From contig JBAOIG010000003.1 of the NCBI GenBank assembly GCA_037045155.1, positions 930,001 through 994,000 of the forward strand: a DNA stretch of 64,000 nt, in the 5' to 3' direction. Each line of letters begins with the position of its first letter. The stretch's first letter is position 1. The translations under genes and the position numbers were made by a program. Of the stretch, positions 42,436 through 50,192 are shown in pieces. The DNA comes from Thermomicrobiales bacterium (GTDB lineage Bacteria > Chloroflexota > Chloroflexia > Thermomicrobiales > CFX8). The notes under the pieces were generated by a model. That model ran no database searches. It was not told the origin of the DNA and worked only from the letters and a program-made list of their open reading frames with translations.

Positions 42436-42813
42436 ATGAGCATCCAGCGCAACATGCCAGCGGACATTTCGCTCCCCGAACCCGCCGCGAGCGTGGCTCG
42501 TCGAGCGCTGATCGAGGCACGTCTCCGTGGGCTGCCAGCCGCCGAGGAGTATCGAGTCATCACCGAACGGCTCTATCGGGCCGGGTTTCGGGATATGCCA
42601 CCCGGCATGCTCGTCAGCTGGATCGAGACCGAAGTAGCCGCCGACTACGAACACCTCCTCGAGATCCGGGCGCTCGGGGAGCGTGTGTTCTCCAGACTCG
42701 CGTCAGGCGATCTCGCAGCCGCCGCCTGGGCAATTGCCTGCGAACTGTCGCCCGACGAGCGCCAGCGGCTTACTGCGGGGATCCACCGACTTCAGGAGCT
42801 CGACGAGAGCTAG
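42436..42813 (+). CDS. Small helical protein of unknown function
   Basis: This 125-residue, Ala/Glu/Leu-rich helical protein has no Shine-Dalgarno sequence before its ATG, and a promoter lies immediately upstream, so it is probably translated from a leaderless mRNA. It contains alternating charged helices (ASVARRALIEARLRGLP, SRLASGDLAAAAWAIACEL). It has no metal or catalytic motif I can name. It lies 106 bases upstream of the CocE/NonD hydrolase on the same strand. Confidence 0.6.
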   Translation: MSIQRNMPADISLPEPAASVARRALIEARLRGLPAAEEYRVITERLYRAGFRDMPPGMLVSWIETEVAADYEHLLEIRALGERVFSRLASGDLAAAAWAIACELSPDERQRLTAGIHRLQELDES

Positions 42814-42918
42814 ACGACCGGCCAGTGATTGGTTGTCGCCCCTTGCTTCCAGATCCCGGGAGGCATGCTAGGATACGCCCGTTCGACAATCCAGCGAGAA
42901 GTGAAGGTGGTGACGACG

Positions 42919-44637
42919 ATGCTCACGTTGACGGTCGACCGTCACGTCTCCGTGCCGATGCGCGATGGCGTGATCCTCTCGGCGGATGTCTATCGCCCGG
43001 CCGGCGTCGGTCCATTCCCGACGGTTCTCGTTCGAACCCCGTACGACAAGGGAAGTCATGGCCCGAGCCCACTGTTGATCCGCGTCGCGAGCGCCGGATA
43101 TGCGGTGATGGTCCAGGATACCCGTGGCCGGTATATGTCGGGCGGCGAGTTCATCCCGTTCGTATATGAGCGCGACGACGGATTCGACACAATCGAATGG
43201 CTCGTCGCCCAGCCATGGTGCAACGGAAAGATCGGGATGTACGGGGGATCGTACGTCGGGGTAACCCAATGGCAGGCGGCGCTGAGCCGCCATCCAGCGC
43301 TGAAGGCAATCGTGCCAAACGTCACTGCCTCCAACCTTCATCACGGCTGGGTCTACCAGGGAGGCGCATTCGAGCTCGGCTTCAATCTCTCGTGGACGGC
43401 CGCCGGCCTCTCGCACGACACCGCGCTGAAGGCCCATGGCGGCGACATGTCCGCGCCCGATATGCAGGAGCTGCTCGACATTACCGATAGCCAGACAGCC
43501 GCCTTCGAGACGCTGCCACTACGCGGCCGCGAGATTCTCCAGCGGCACGCCCGCTACTACGATCAATGGCTCGATCATCCTTCCTACGATGACCTCTGGG
43601 AGACGCTCGACGTCAGGCCTGCCTACCATGACCTGTCTGTCGCGGCACTGAATCTGGGTGGTTGGTACGACATCTTCCTCGCTGGCACGCTGGAGAATTT
43701 CAGTGGGCTGCGGGCGGCCTCCGCTGATCCTTCGCGCCACCAGCTGATGGTCGGCCCGTGGCATCACGAAGGCCTGCGCAGCGGCAACCCGATCGGCCGC
43801 ATGACCTTTGGCATCCGATCGACTGGTGGTTATGTCGACGAGGGCGGGATGCACCTGCGGTGGTATGACCGTTGGTTGCGCGACGAGGACAATGGCGTCG
43901 AGGGCGAGCCTCCGGCCCGCTTGTTCGTGATGGGCGCAGGACGCTGGCGGACAGCCGATTCCTGGCCATTGCCCGGAACCGACTTCCAGGACTGGTTTTT
44001 CCATTCCGGCGGGCGCGCCAACAGCGCCAGCGGCGACGGCGTGCTGTCACGCGACGCGCCAAGCGAGGAGCCGCAGGACAGTTTCGTCTACAACCCACGC
44101 AACCCTGTGCCAAGCGTCGGTGGGCCGCTGTGCTGCAACAACGTCTTCACCCTTGGCGGCGCGTTCGATCAGCGCGCGGTCGAACAGCGTGAGGACGTGC
44201 TCGTGTACACAACCCCTCCACTCGAGCACGACATCGAGGTGACGGGGCCGCTGAAGGTTGTGCTGTTCGCCGCGTCGACAGCGCCCGACACCGACTTCAC
44301 CGCCAAGCTGGTAGACGTCCACCCGTGCGGTCTGGCACAGAATCTCAATGACGGGATCATCCGGGCACGCTACCGACAATCGATGCGTGAGCCGATGCCT
44401 ATCACGCCAAATGAGGTGGTGGAGTACGAGATCGATCTCATCGGAACAAGCAACATGTTCCGCGCCGGTCACCGAATCCGCGTCGAGATTTCGAGCAGCA
44501 ATTTCCCGCGTTTCGACCGCAACCCGAACACCGGCGAATCGATTGCGACCGCAACCGAGCTGGTGAACGCCATGCAGACGATCCATCACTCCCCCTGGGC
44601 GCCGTCGCGTATCGTGCTACCCGTCGTCGAGGCGTAA
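42919..44637 (+). CDS. CocE/NonD family hydrolase (X-Pro dipeptidyl-peptidase S15-like)
   Basis: This 572-residue alpha/beta hydrolase has an N-terminal catalytic domain starting VPMRDGVILSADVYRP. The nucleophile Ser is in MYGGSYVGVTQW, and the catalytic Asp and His are in the MVGPWHHEG region and downstream. A C-terminal jelly-roll domain carries the conserved TDFTAKLVDVHPCG and GHRIRVEISSSNFPRFDRN. Family members hydrolyse esters such as cocaine or N-terminal X-Pro dipeptides. The ATG at 42919 has AAGGTGG 8 bases upstream. It is followed after 67 bases by the amidohydrolase gene, probably in one operon. Confidence 0.9.
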   Translation: MLTLTVDRHVSVPMRDGVILSADVYRPAGVGPFPTVLVRTPYDKGSHGPSPLLIRVASAGYAVMVQDTRGRYMSGGEFIPFVYERDDGFDTIEWLVAQPWCNGKIGMYGGSYVGVTQWQAALSRHPALKAIVPNVTASNLHHGWVYQGGAFELGFNLSWTAAGLSHDTALKAHGGDMSAPDMQELLDITDSQTAAFETLPLRGREILQRHARYYDQWLDHPSYDDLWETLDVRPAYHDLSVAALNLGGWYDIFLAGTLENFSGLRAASADPSRHQLMVGPWHHEGLRSGNPIGRMTFGIRSTGGYVDEGGMHLRWYDRWLRDEDNGVEGEPPARLFVMGAGRWRTADSWPLPGTDFQDWFFHSGGRANSASGDGVLSRDAPSEEPQDSFVYNPRNPVPSVGGPLCCNNVFTLGGAFDQRAVEQREDVLVYTTPPLEHDIEVTGPLKVVLFAASTAPDTDFTAKLVDVHPCGLAQNLNDGIIRARYRQSMREPMPITPNEVVEYEIDLIGTSNMFRAGHRIRVEISSSNFPRFDRNPNTGESIATATELVNAMQTIHHSPWAPSRIVLPVVEA

Positions 44638-44704
44638 TCGGCGCTCGGCCAGCCAGCGTGTGCGATGATCCGGCGTGTGAGGCGGCGAGAGGATAACGGA
44701 AGGT

Positions 44705-46393
44705 ATGCCAACTGTGACTGATATTCTCGTGCGCGATCTTGCGCCGGATCTGATCCTCACCGGTGGACGCGTAGTAACGATGGATCCGGACCTGCCGGAG
44801 GCAACGGCGCTGGCGGTCAAGGATGGCCACATCCTCGCTGTCGGCGGCGATGTCGCGATCGAGGAGCTGGCCGGCCCGGGAACGCAACGGTTCGCGCTCG
44901 GCGGCCGGCTGACAATCCCCGGAATCATCGACACCCATAACCATATGATCTCGATGGGCACTGTGCTGAACGAAGTTCAGCTCTACGCTGCCCGGTCGAT
45001 CGACGAAATCAAGGAGCTCGTAGCCGACCGGGTGCGGACCTCACCGCCGGGCGCGTGGATCCTCGGACGCGGTTGGGACGAGAGTCTGCTGGCCGACAAG
45101 CGCTTCCCGAATCGCCACGACCTGGACGAGGTCGCGCCGAACAACCCGGTCGTCCTCGATCGCGTCTGGAATATGCTCCTCGCCAATAGCGCCGCACTTC
45201 AAGCGGCCGACGTCGGGCGGCACACACCGGACCCTCCGGCTGACGCGCTATACGCGGGTCGGATCGAGCGAGACGAGCGAGGCGATCCAACCGGTATATT
45301 CCGTGACCGCGCGAAGGAGTTGATCAAGCGCGCCGTGCCGGTCCCGACGACCAGCGACGTCGAGCATGCTATCCGGACTGCTTGTCGGGAGTTCAACGCT
45401 CACGGCATGACATCCATCTGTGATCCCGGTCTTTTCTCCGACGAGATCCATGCCTACTACAACGTGCTGTCCGCCGGTGACCTGACCGTCCGCGTCGGGA
45501 TGTGCATCGCGGGTTGGGGGTTCGGAACGGCAGACCAGGAAGCGACAATCGAGACGAGGGTCGACTCGACTGGCGTCGCGTCCGGTTACGGCGATCCCTT
45601 GCTGAAGTTCGATGTCGTCAAGTTCATGCCCGACGGCGGCGTCGGCGATCGAACGGCACTGATGTTCCAACCCTACCTGAATGAGCCGAACAACTGCGGG
45701 CAGTTCGTCTTCTCCGAACGAGATCTGTTCAACCACGTCGACTGGTGCCACGACCGTGGATGGTCGATCGACTGCCATGCCTGTGGTGATCGGATGATCG
45801 AGCTCGTTGCGAAAGCGTATGCCGCCGCATACGAGCGCCGGCCCGACGCGCGCATTCGCCACCGGCTACACCATGCATACCTGCCAACGCCGACCGCTCT
45901 CGAGCTGATGCGGGAATATCGTATCCCGGCGCTGGCGACGATCCCGTTCCTCACAAACCTCGGCGAGAGCTTCGTCACCAGCCTGGGGGAGGATCGGGCA
46001 TCGGGGATCATGCCGCTGCGAAGCTACCTCGATGCGGGCGTTCCGCTCGCCCTCAGCTCGGACGCGCCGGTGACCACGTTCAATCCATTCGTCGGCTTCT
46101 ACAGCGCGGTTACGCGCAAGACGGTATACGGACGCACATTGGGTGCGGACGAGCGCATCTCCCGCGAGGAGGCGCTACGACTCTACACACTCGACGCGGC
46201 GCGGGTGACGTTCGAAGATGACATCAAGGGATCGCTCTCCCCGGGCAAGCTCGCAGATATTGCCGTGCTCGACCGCGACATCCTCACTGCGCCGGAAGAC
46301 GATCTCGCCGGTACTCGCGCGGCGCTAACGTTGATCGGCGGCCGGGTTGTAGTGGACAAGCTGTCTGGCACGATAGCCGGCCAGGGACAGTAA
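44705..46393 (+). CDS. Amidohydrolase family protein (YtcJ-like, amidohydrolase_3)
   Basis: This 562-residue metal-dependent hydrolase has a composite beta-sandwich and a TIM barrel. The first metal motif is PGIIDTHNHM near residue 75, later His ligands are in IDCHACGDRM and RLHHAYLP, and the catalytic Asp is in LSSDAPVTTFNPF. The C-terminal GKLADIAVLDRDI is typical of the YtcJ/exoenzyme group. The substrate is unknown (amide, imide or N-acyl compounds). GGAAGG lies 6 bases before the ATG. Twelve bases separate it from the next gene. Confidence 0.9.
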   Translation: MPTVTDILVRDLAPDLILTGGRVVTMDPDLPEATALAVKDGHILAVGGDVAIEELAGPGTQRFALGGRLTIPGIIDTHNHMISMGTVLNEVQLYAARSIDEIKELVADRVRTSPPGAWILGRGWDESLLADKRFPNRHDLDEVAPNNPVVLDRVWNMLLANSAALQAADVGRHTPDPPADALYAGRIERDERGDPTGIFRDRAKELIKRAVPVPTTSDVEHAIRTACREFNAHGMTSICDPGLFSDEIHAYYNVLSAGDLTVRVGMCIAGWGFGTADQEATIETRVDSTGVASGYGDPLLKFDVVKFMPDGGVGDRTALMFQPYLNEPNNCGQFVFSERDLFNHVDWCHDRGWSIDCHACGDRMIELVAKAYAAAYERRPDARIRHRLHHAYLPTPTALELMREYRIPALATIPFLTNLGESFVTSLGEDRASGIMPLRSYLDAGVPLALSSDAPVTTFNPFVGFYSAVTRKTVYGRTLGADERISREEALRLYTLDAARVTFEDDIKGSLSPGKLADIAVLDRDILTAPEDDLAGTRAALTLIGGRVVVDKLSGTIAGQGQ

Positions 46394-46405
46394 GGGAGGC
46401 GCCGA

Positions 46406-47287
46406 GTGCCGCTCTGCTATTTCCGCCCTCGGGAGGCGGCTCACGACTTCCATGTACTTGGCTGGGTCGACATCGCGGCGAATCGCATCGTGCCAATGGA
46501 TTCGTCGCTCGCCGACCTTCTCGAGATGCCGGCCGGCCAGCGTGCCGAGCAGATTCACGAGGAGGTCACAACATCTGGAGCGCACATCGCGTTCGATGAT
46601 GCGTGGCTGCTTCCGCCCATCGACGAGCAGGAGGTGTGGGCGGCCGGCGTCACCTACGAGCGTTCGCGCGACGCCCGGATGGAAGAATCGCAAACCGACG
46701 ATATCTACGACCGCGTCTACGATGCCGCGCGTCCGGAGATCTTCTTTAAGGCCCCACCCTATCGGTGTGTCGGCCCGTATGAGCCAATCGCTATTCGGCA
46801 TGACTCCAGCTGGAATGTCCCCGAGCCCGAGCTCGCGCTCGTGATCGATGGACACGGCGATATCGCTGGTTACACGATTGGCAATGATGTCTCTTCTCGC
46901 TCGATCGAGGGAGAGAATCCGCTGTATCTCCCGCAGGCGAAGATATTCACGGCATCCTGCGCGCTGGGTCCCTTGATCATGCTCGCCGACGAGATCCCCG
47001 ACCCACGCAGCCTGTCGATCGCAATGTGGATCGAGCGCGGCGACGCGGTCGTCTGGCGCGGAGAGACGTCTACCGCGAGCTTGCGCCGATCGCTGGAAGA
47101 CCTGATTGACTGCCTGCTCGTTTCGCTGGAGTTTCCGGTCGGCGTCGTGCTGATGACCGGCACCGGCCTCGTGCCGCCGGCCGAATTCACGCTGGAAGCA
47201 AGCGACACCGTCCACATCCGCATCGACGGGATCGGAACGCTATCGAACCATGTTCGACGCCTTGCCCCTCGGCGACGCGCGAAGTAG
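46406..47287 (+). CDS. Fumarylacetoacetate hydrolase family protein (2-keto-3-deoxy acid dehydratase-like)
   Basis: This 293-residue protein has the FAH fold in its C-terminal two-thirds. The metal ligands are the Glu pair and Asp in VPEPELALVID and the GYTIGNDVSSR loop. The N-terminal segment LPPIDEQEVWAAGVTYERSR and following DARMEES are typical of 2-keto-3-deoxy-D-arabinonate dehydratase-like members rather than fumarylacetoacetase. It starts at a GTG with AAGGGAGG upstream. It may belong to sugar-acid breakdown, like the pair at 36189-38272, though it lies in a different transcript. Confidence 0.87.
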   Translation: MPLCYFRPREAAHDFHVLGWVDIAANRIVPMDSSLADLLEMPAGQRAEQIHEEVTTSGAHIAFDDAWLLPPIDEQEVWAAGVTYERSRDARMEESQTDDIYDRVYDAARPEIFFKAPPYRCVGPYEPIAIRHDSSWNVPEPELALVIDGHGDIAGYTIGNDVSSRSIEGENPLYLPQAKIFTASCALGPLIMLADEIPDPRSLSIAMWIERGDAVVWRGETSTASLRRSLEDLIDCLLVSLEFPVGVVLMTGTGLVPPAEFTLEASDTVHIRIDGIGTLSNHVRRLAPRRRAK

Positions 47288-47361
47288 CCATCCGCGCCGA
47301 TGGGGCGAGCGGACGGTTGATCTCCACGGGAGGCAACGTCTGGGGGATCAGGCTGTCTGAC

Positions 47362-48606
47362 CTACGCTCCTATCGTCGATCCGGGAAGAATCTGGATCCG
47401 AACGATATCCCCGGCCTCCAGTGTGGAATACGCCTCAGGGATGACGATCAGGCAGCTTGCCTGAGCCAGCCCGCCGAGCATGGCCGCCCCCTGCCCGTCA
47501 GTGGGATGGACGGTGACCGACCCCCCACTCACCGACGCGATACCACGCACGAAGCTCCGTCGGCCCGCCCGGTCGGAGAGGGCAACGGCGAGGTGAGCGT
47601 CCATCTCGGGCAGACCGATCGATGCAAAGCCCAGCATCCGGCGGATGGCCGGCCACCCGAACTGCAGAAACGACACCCATGCGGCGACCGGATTTCCAGG
47701 CAACCCGAGCAGTGGCGTCGTGCCCAGAGTGCCGAATGCCAGCGGTCTTCCCGGCTTCATCGACACTTGCCAGATGTCGATCGACCCCTCCTCGCGGAGG
47801 ACATCCTTCACCAGGTCGTAATCACCAACCGACACGCCACCGCTGGTGATAAACAGATCAGGCATGTCCTCCGTCAGTAATCGATCGCGTATGTCTGCTT
47901 CAGAGTCCCGGGCAATGCCGAGCGGCACGACCGTGCCACCAGCCTGGCGGACCAACGCCGCCAGCATAGGAGCATTGGAGTTCCAGATGGAGCCCGGCGT
48001 GAGAGACCCTCCCACCTCAACCACCTCGTTGCCGGTGGACAGGATCGCAACGCTTGGCCGGCGTCGCGCCATCACATGGGAGATGCCAGCAGAGGCCAGG
48101 CTGCCGATCATTGCCGGCGTCACCTCGGCGCCCGCGCCGGCCACGATCGCCCCTGCTGGGATATCCTCCCCGGCCAGCCGGATATTGTCGCCGGCGCGGA
48201 CCGATCGCGACAGATCGATCCAGTCGCCATGCTCGTGGACATCCTCGAAGCGGACAACCGCGTCCGCATCACGGGGCGTTGGCGCCCCGGTGGTGATGCG
48301 GATGGCCTCGCCTGCCGCCATCGGAGGATCGATCGACTGGCCAGCAGCGATCCGACCGACGACGCGCAGCGTCACCGGTGGAGCGACGGTGTCACCCGAA
48401 CGAATCGCATACCCGTCCATCGCTGAATTGCGAAAAGGCGGCGCGGCGTTCCGTGCGCGGACATCTGCGGCGAGCGCGCGGCCCAGCCCGTCGAGCAGCG
48501 GGATGTCATCACCCGGAAGCGGCGAGAAGAACGCGAGAATCCGCGCCAACGCCTCGTCGACGCCAATCGCAGCCTCGTGATTCCGCTGCGTTCGCTCCCG
48601 GGTCAT
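47362..48606 (-). CDS. moeA: Molybdopterin molybdenumtransferase (MoeA)
   Basis: This 414-residue enzyme inserts molybdate into adenylylated molybdopterin to form the molybdenum cofactor. Domains appear in the usual order: an N-terminal part with FRNSAMDGYAIRSGD, the MoCF-binding domain with ILSTGNEVVE and ITSGGVSVGDYDLVK, LLGLPGNPVAAWVSF, and the C-terminal beta domain. The ATG at 48606 is preferred; the open frame beyond it overlaps the malate dehydrogenase gene. It lies 26 bases after mdh on the same strand. No other moa/mob genes are in the window. Confidence 0.95.
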   Translation of the reverse strand: MTRERTQRNHEAAIGVDEALARILAFFSPLPGDDIPLLDGLGRALAADVRARNAAPPFRNSAMDGYAIRSGDTVAPPVTLRVVGRIAAGQSIDPPMAAGEAIRITTGAPTPRDADAVVRFEDVHEHGDWIDLSRSVRAGDNIRLAGEDIPAGAIVAGAGAEVTPAMIGSLASAGISHVMARRRPSVAILSTGNEVVEVGGSLTPGSIWNSNAPMLAALVRQAGGTVVPLGIARDSEADIRDRLLTEDMPDLFITSGGVSVGDYDLVKDVLREEGSIDIWQVSMKPGRPLAFGTLGTTPLLGLPGNPVAAWVSFLQFGWPAIRRMLGFASIGLPEMDAHLAVALSDRAGRRSFVRGIASVSGGSVTVHPTDGQGAAMLGGLAQASCLIVIPEAYSTLEAGDIVRIQILPGSTIGA

Positions 48607-48632
48607 GCGACTCCAGACCTCGTAATCGCGCG

Positions 48633-49568
48633 CTAGAGGCTCTTCATCGCCTCGACAAGCCCGCGGACTGCGTTGGCCGAGCTCTGCAACGCAGCCTGTT
48701 CGGCCTCGCTGAGCGTCAACTCGATGATCTGCTCGACACCGCAAGCGCCAAGCTTCACCGGGACACCGACGTACAGCCCATCGACGCCGTATTCGCCCTC
48801 CAGGAGGACAGAACACGGGAGCACGCGCTTCTTGTCGAGCATGATGGCGTCCACCATCTCCGCTGCCGAGTTACCGGGCGCGTAGAACGCGGAACCCGTC
48901 TTGAGCAGGGAGACGATCTCCGCGCCACCACTGGCCGTCCGCGCGGAAAGGGCGGTGATGCGTTCCTCCGACAGCAGCTCGGTGATCGGAATACCGGAGA
49001 CCGTCGTGTAGCGCGGCAGTGGAACCATGGTGTCGCCATGTCCGCCGAGGACGAGAGCCTGCACATCCTCAACCGAGACGCCGAGCTCCATCGCCACGAA
49101 GGTGCGATAGCGAGCCGAATCAAGCACGCCAGCCATGCCGATCACGCGCTCCTTCGGGAAGCCCGCCGCGTCAAATGCCGCATGACACATCGCGTCGAGG
49201 GGATTGGAGACGACGATGATGACAGTATCGGGAGATGCCGCTACAACCTGTTCCGTGACGCTGCGAACGATGCCCATATTCGTCCGCAGGAGGTCATCGC
49301 GGCTCATCCCGGGCTTGCGGGCGATGCCGCTAGTGATAACGACAACATCGGAGCCGGCCGTCTCGTCGTAGGAGTTCGCGCCGGTGACAGTCGAGTCGTA
49401 CCCGACCACCGGGCCGGCCTGCATCAGGTCTAGCGACTTGCCCTGCGGCATGCCCTCGACGATGTCGACGACGACGATGTTCGCGTAATCGCGTTTGGCC
49501 AGCTCCTGGGCGACGACGCCGCCGACCATGCCAGCGCCGACAACTGTGACCTTACCGCGTCCTCGCAT
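48633..49568 (-). CDS. mdh: Malate dehydrogenase
   Basis: This 311-residue NAD-dependent enzyme of the LDH-like MDH group interconverts malate and oxaloacetate in the citric acid cycle. The Rossmann motif VVGAGMVGG, substrate Arg residues in RKPGMSRDDLL and DSARYRTF, and catalytic His in LGGHGDTMVPL are present. ITSGIARKPGMSRDDLL marks the dehydrogenase type found in Chloroflexota. The ATG at 49568 follows GGAGGG; the 55-residue upstream extension overlaps the tRNA promoter region and is rejected. moeA follows on the same strand. Confidence 0.95.
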   Translation of the reverse strand: MRGRGKVTVVGAGMVGGVVAQELAKRDYANIVVVDIVEGMPQGKSLDLMQAGPVVGYDSTVTGANSYDETAGSDVVVITSGIARKPGMSRDDLLRTNMGIVRSVTEQVVAASPDTVIIVVSNPLDAMCHAAFDAAGFPKERVIGMAGVLDSARYRTFVAMELGVSVEDVQALVLGGHGDTMVPLPRYTTVSGIPITELLSEERITALSARTASGGAEIVSLLKTGSAFYAPGNSAAEMVDAIMLDKKRVLPCSVLLEGEYGVDGLYVGVPVKLGACGVEQIIELTLSEAEQAALQSSANAVRGLVEAMKSL

Positions 49569-49677
49569 AGTGCCCACATCCCTCCACAGGTGATTCGTCG
49601 CACGGGCGTGGCCCTGGACAGTTGGACAGGCCACGCACATGCATGATAGCATCGGCGCCGCGCCGGTTCGGAATGGC

Positions 49678-49707
49678 TTGTGCGGTATCCCGGCGTCACG
49701 GTATACT
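49678..49707 (+). promoter_or_regulatory. Promoter of the tRNA-Leu/Val/Phe cluster
   Basis: TTGTGC (49678-49683), an 18-base spacer and TATACT (49702-49707) place the start about 24 bases before tRNA-Leu. Confidence 0.65.
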
Positions 49708-49737
49708 CTCCCGTGCTCGCACTCGGAGAGCAAGCTT

Positions 49738-49822
49738 GCCCAGGTGGCGGAACAGGCAGACGCGCTAGCTTGAGGGGCTAGTGCCCGTTAAGGGCGTGGG
49801 GGTTCAAATCCCTTCCTGGGCA
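49738..49822 (+). tRNA. tRNA-Leu (GAG)
   Basis: An 85-base tRNA with the long variable arm of class II tRNAs (TGCCCGTTAAGGGCG). The acceptor stem GCCCAGG pairs with CCTGGGC, the anticodon loop TTGAGGG has GAG, and the discriminator is A. CCA is not encoded. Confidence 0.96.
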
Positions 49823-49844
49823 CCGATAGATCATCAGGTTGTGA

Positions 49845-49917
49845 GGGCGATTAACTCAGCTGGAAGAGTGCCACGTTTACACCGTGGATGTCAGAGGTTC
49901 GAGCCCTCTATCGCCCA
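49845..49917 (+). tRNA. tRNA-Val (TAC)
   Basis: A 73-base cloverleaf: the acceptor GGGCGAT pairs with ATCGCCC, the anticodon stem is CCACG/CGTGG with loop TTTACAC (anticodon TAC), and the T arm has GTTCGAGC. It lies 22 bases after tRNA-Leu and is likely cotranscribed. Confidence 0.96.
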
Positions 49918-49950
49918 CCGTTGGGTGAAACAGGTACAATCCACCAACAT

Positions 49951-50023
49951 GCCGAGGTAGCTCAGTCGGTAGAGCATACGACTGAAAATCGTAGTGTCGG
50001 CGGTTCGATCCCGCCCCTCGGCA
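49951..50023 (+). tRNA. tRNA-Phe (GAA)
   Basis: A 73-base cloverleaf: the acceptor GCCGAGG pairs with CCTCGGC, the anticodon stem is TACGA/TCGTA with loop CTGAAAA (anticodon GAA), and the T arm has GTTCGATC. A terminator follows 12 bases later. Confidence 0.96.
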
Positions 50024-50034
50024 CCACCAGAGAC

Positions 50035-50059
50035 GCGGGAGGCCACAATGGCCTCCCGC
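50035..50059 (+). terminator. Terminator of the tRNA-Leu/Val/Phe cluster
   Basis: A perfect 10-bp stem, GCGGGAGGCC (50035-50044) with GGCCTCCCGC (50050-50059), has a 5-base loop and is followed by a T-rich stretch (TCTTCGTTGCTT). Confidence 0.75.
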
Positions 50060-50099
50060 TCTTCGTTGCTTCCTTGCGCATGATCCATCGCACAACTCG

Positions 50100-50129
50100 C
50101 TGACAGCCCCCCGACCGAATCTGTATACT
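50100..50129 (+). promoter_or_regulatory. Promoter of hppA
   Basis: CTGACA (50100-50105, 5 of 6 consensus bases), an 18-base spacer and TATACT (50124-50129) give a leader of about 58 bases before the GTG at 50193. Confidence 0.65.
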
Positions 50130-50192
50130 GGCCGAGGCCTGCGAAATTGGGGGCGGGTTCTTGGTGCGTTCAAGCGGGGGGTTACCAAACGC

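Noticed and set aside
49568..49733. Longer start for malate dehydrogenase
   Set aside because: The extension lacks similarity to MDH and overlaps the tRNA promoter; ATG 49568 precedes the Rossmann motif at the normal distance and has GGAGGG upstream.
49935..49940. TACAAT as a separate promoter for tRNA-Phe
   Set aside because: No -35 at a workable distance; the hexamer lies between closely spaced tRNAs that are better explained by one transcript from 49678.
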